Translations under genes and position numbers: made by a program
Notes under the pieces: model-generated
Seen by the model: only the letters and a program-made list of their open reading frames with translations
Databases searched by the model: none
Told to the model about the DNA's origin: nothing
Origin: a bacterium
Lineage (GTDB): Bacteria; Bacillota; Clostridia; Lachnospirales; Lachnospiraceae
NCBI GenBank assembly: GCA_023664305.1
Contig: JAMPFT010000001.1
Coordinates: 270,856-334,855, forward strand
Direction: 5' to 3'
Length of the DNA: 64,000 nucleotides
In this document: in pieces, positions 63,885 through 64,000 of the stretch
Numbering within the stretch: the first letter of the stretch is position 1
How the letters are laid out: the number at the start of each line of letters is the position of its first letter

Positions 63885-64000
63885 TAAACAGAGACATTTC
63901 GTCGCCGACCCGTGCAAAATGACAGCTCAGGGCGGGCTCAGGTCTTCTGCGGACCGTAAAGGCACATCGGCGCTTAGCGAGGTCCTTTCGAGCTTAGCGT
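63885..64000. other. Window edge without a visible gene
   Basis: GC-rich sequence with small repeats (CGCTTAGCGAGG and GAGCTTAGCG). No open frame that I can support; it may be the end of an upstream gene or a leader beyond the window. Confidence 0.3.

Overview
The window looks like chromosomal DNA of a gut-type Clostridia, most likely Lachnospiraceae. This rests on Gram-positive style ribosome binding sites (AGGAGG), sigma-A type promoters, moderately GC-rich housekeeping genes, and families I know mainly from that group: DUF5688, DUF1836, the paired MutS-like ATPases, the very large CoA-enzyme activase, the zinc-ribbon SPFH protein and a Hol-Tox type I toxin. No genome, plasmid or species name can be read from the sequence itself. 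Most genes lie on the minus strand. I saw no rRNA, CRISPR array, integrase, transposase or prophage block.

Layout. 1-6.5 kb: partial M16C metalloprotease, small unknown genes, a GyrI-like protein, a sigma-like factor without region 4, and a rhomboid-like membrane protein. 6.8-11 kb: a 1411-residue activase on the plus strand. 11-16 kb: SWIM/SNF2 helicase. 16-18.6 kb: an AT-rich defence patch with a CPT-like kinase and a Septu pair (PtuA ATPase, PtuB HNH nuclease). 19-23.5 kb: metA, ligA, an RluF-like pseudouridine synthase and RNase H. 24.6-24.95 kb: a complete type I toxin-antitoxin locus that gene callers would miss. 25-30 kb: gdhA, an SH3 protein, tRNA-Arg(CCG) inside a 14-bp inverted repeat, DUF5688 and efp. 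30-32.7 kb: shikimate genes, including an in-frame AroK-AroQ fusion, plus yqeG. 33-36 kb: two adjacent MutS-like ATPases. 36-41 kb: GH43 glycosidase, a cold-shock protein, and a RhuM gene between two copies of an RlmD tail. 41-46 kb: pcrA, SPFH, an XRE regulator and a P-loop protein. 46.5 kb: a multi-hairpin element. 46.6-51 kb: substrate-binding lipoprotein, DUF1836, yerC, bactofilin, a degenerate LytM protein and hisA. 51-56 kb: repeat-rich lipoprotein, dapBA, a CobO-like ATPase, SSB-like protein and sodA. 56-63.9 kb: a Dlt-like envelope modification operon.

The most interesting system is the operon from about 63.88 to 56.80 kb. It starts at a strong promoter and encodes, in order, an Ig-like/transglutaminase membrane protein, an aspartate/glutamate-type racemase with both catalytic cysteines, a DltA-like adenylation enzyme, a carrier protein, an MBOAT acyltransferase and a DltD-like SGNH protein with Cys in the nucleophile block. 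It ends at a rho-independent terminator. The adenylation enzyme lacks the cysteine typical of D-alanine-specific DltA. The inference is a pathway that makes its own D-amino acid, loads it on a carrier and exports it onto an envelope polymer, with an amino acid other than D-alanine possible.

Other points worth testing are the type I toxin locus with facing promoters and a sequestered ribosome binding site, the structured element at 46.5 kb, the palindrome enclosing the tRNA gene, the two operator-like palindromes between DUF1836 and yerC, and the RhuM/RlmD-tail arrangement.
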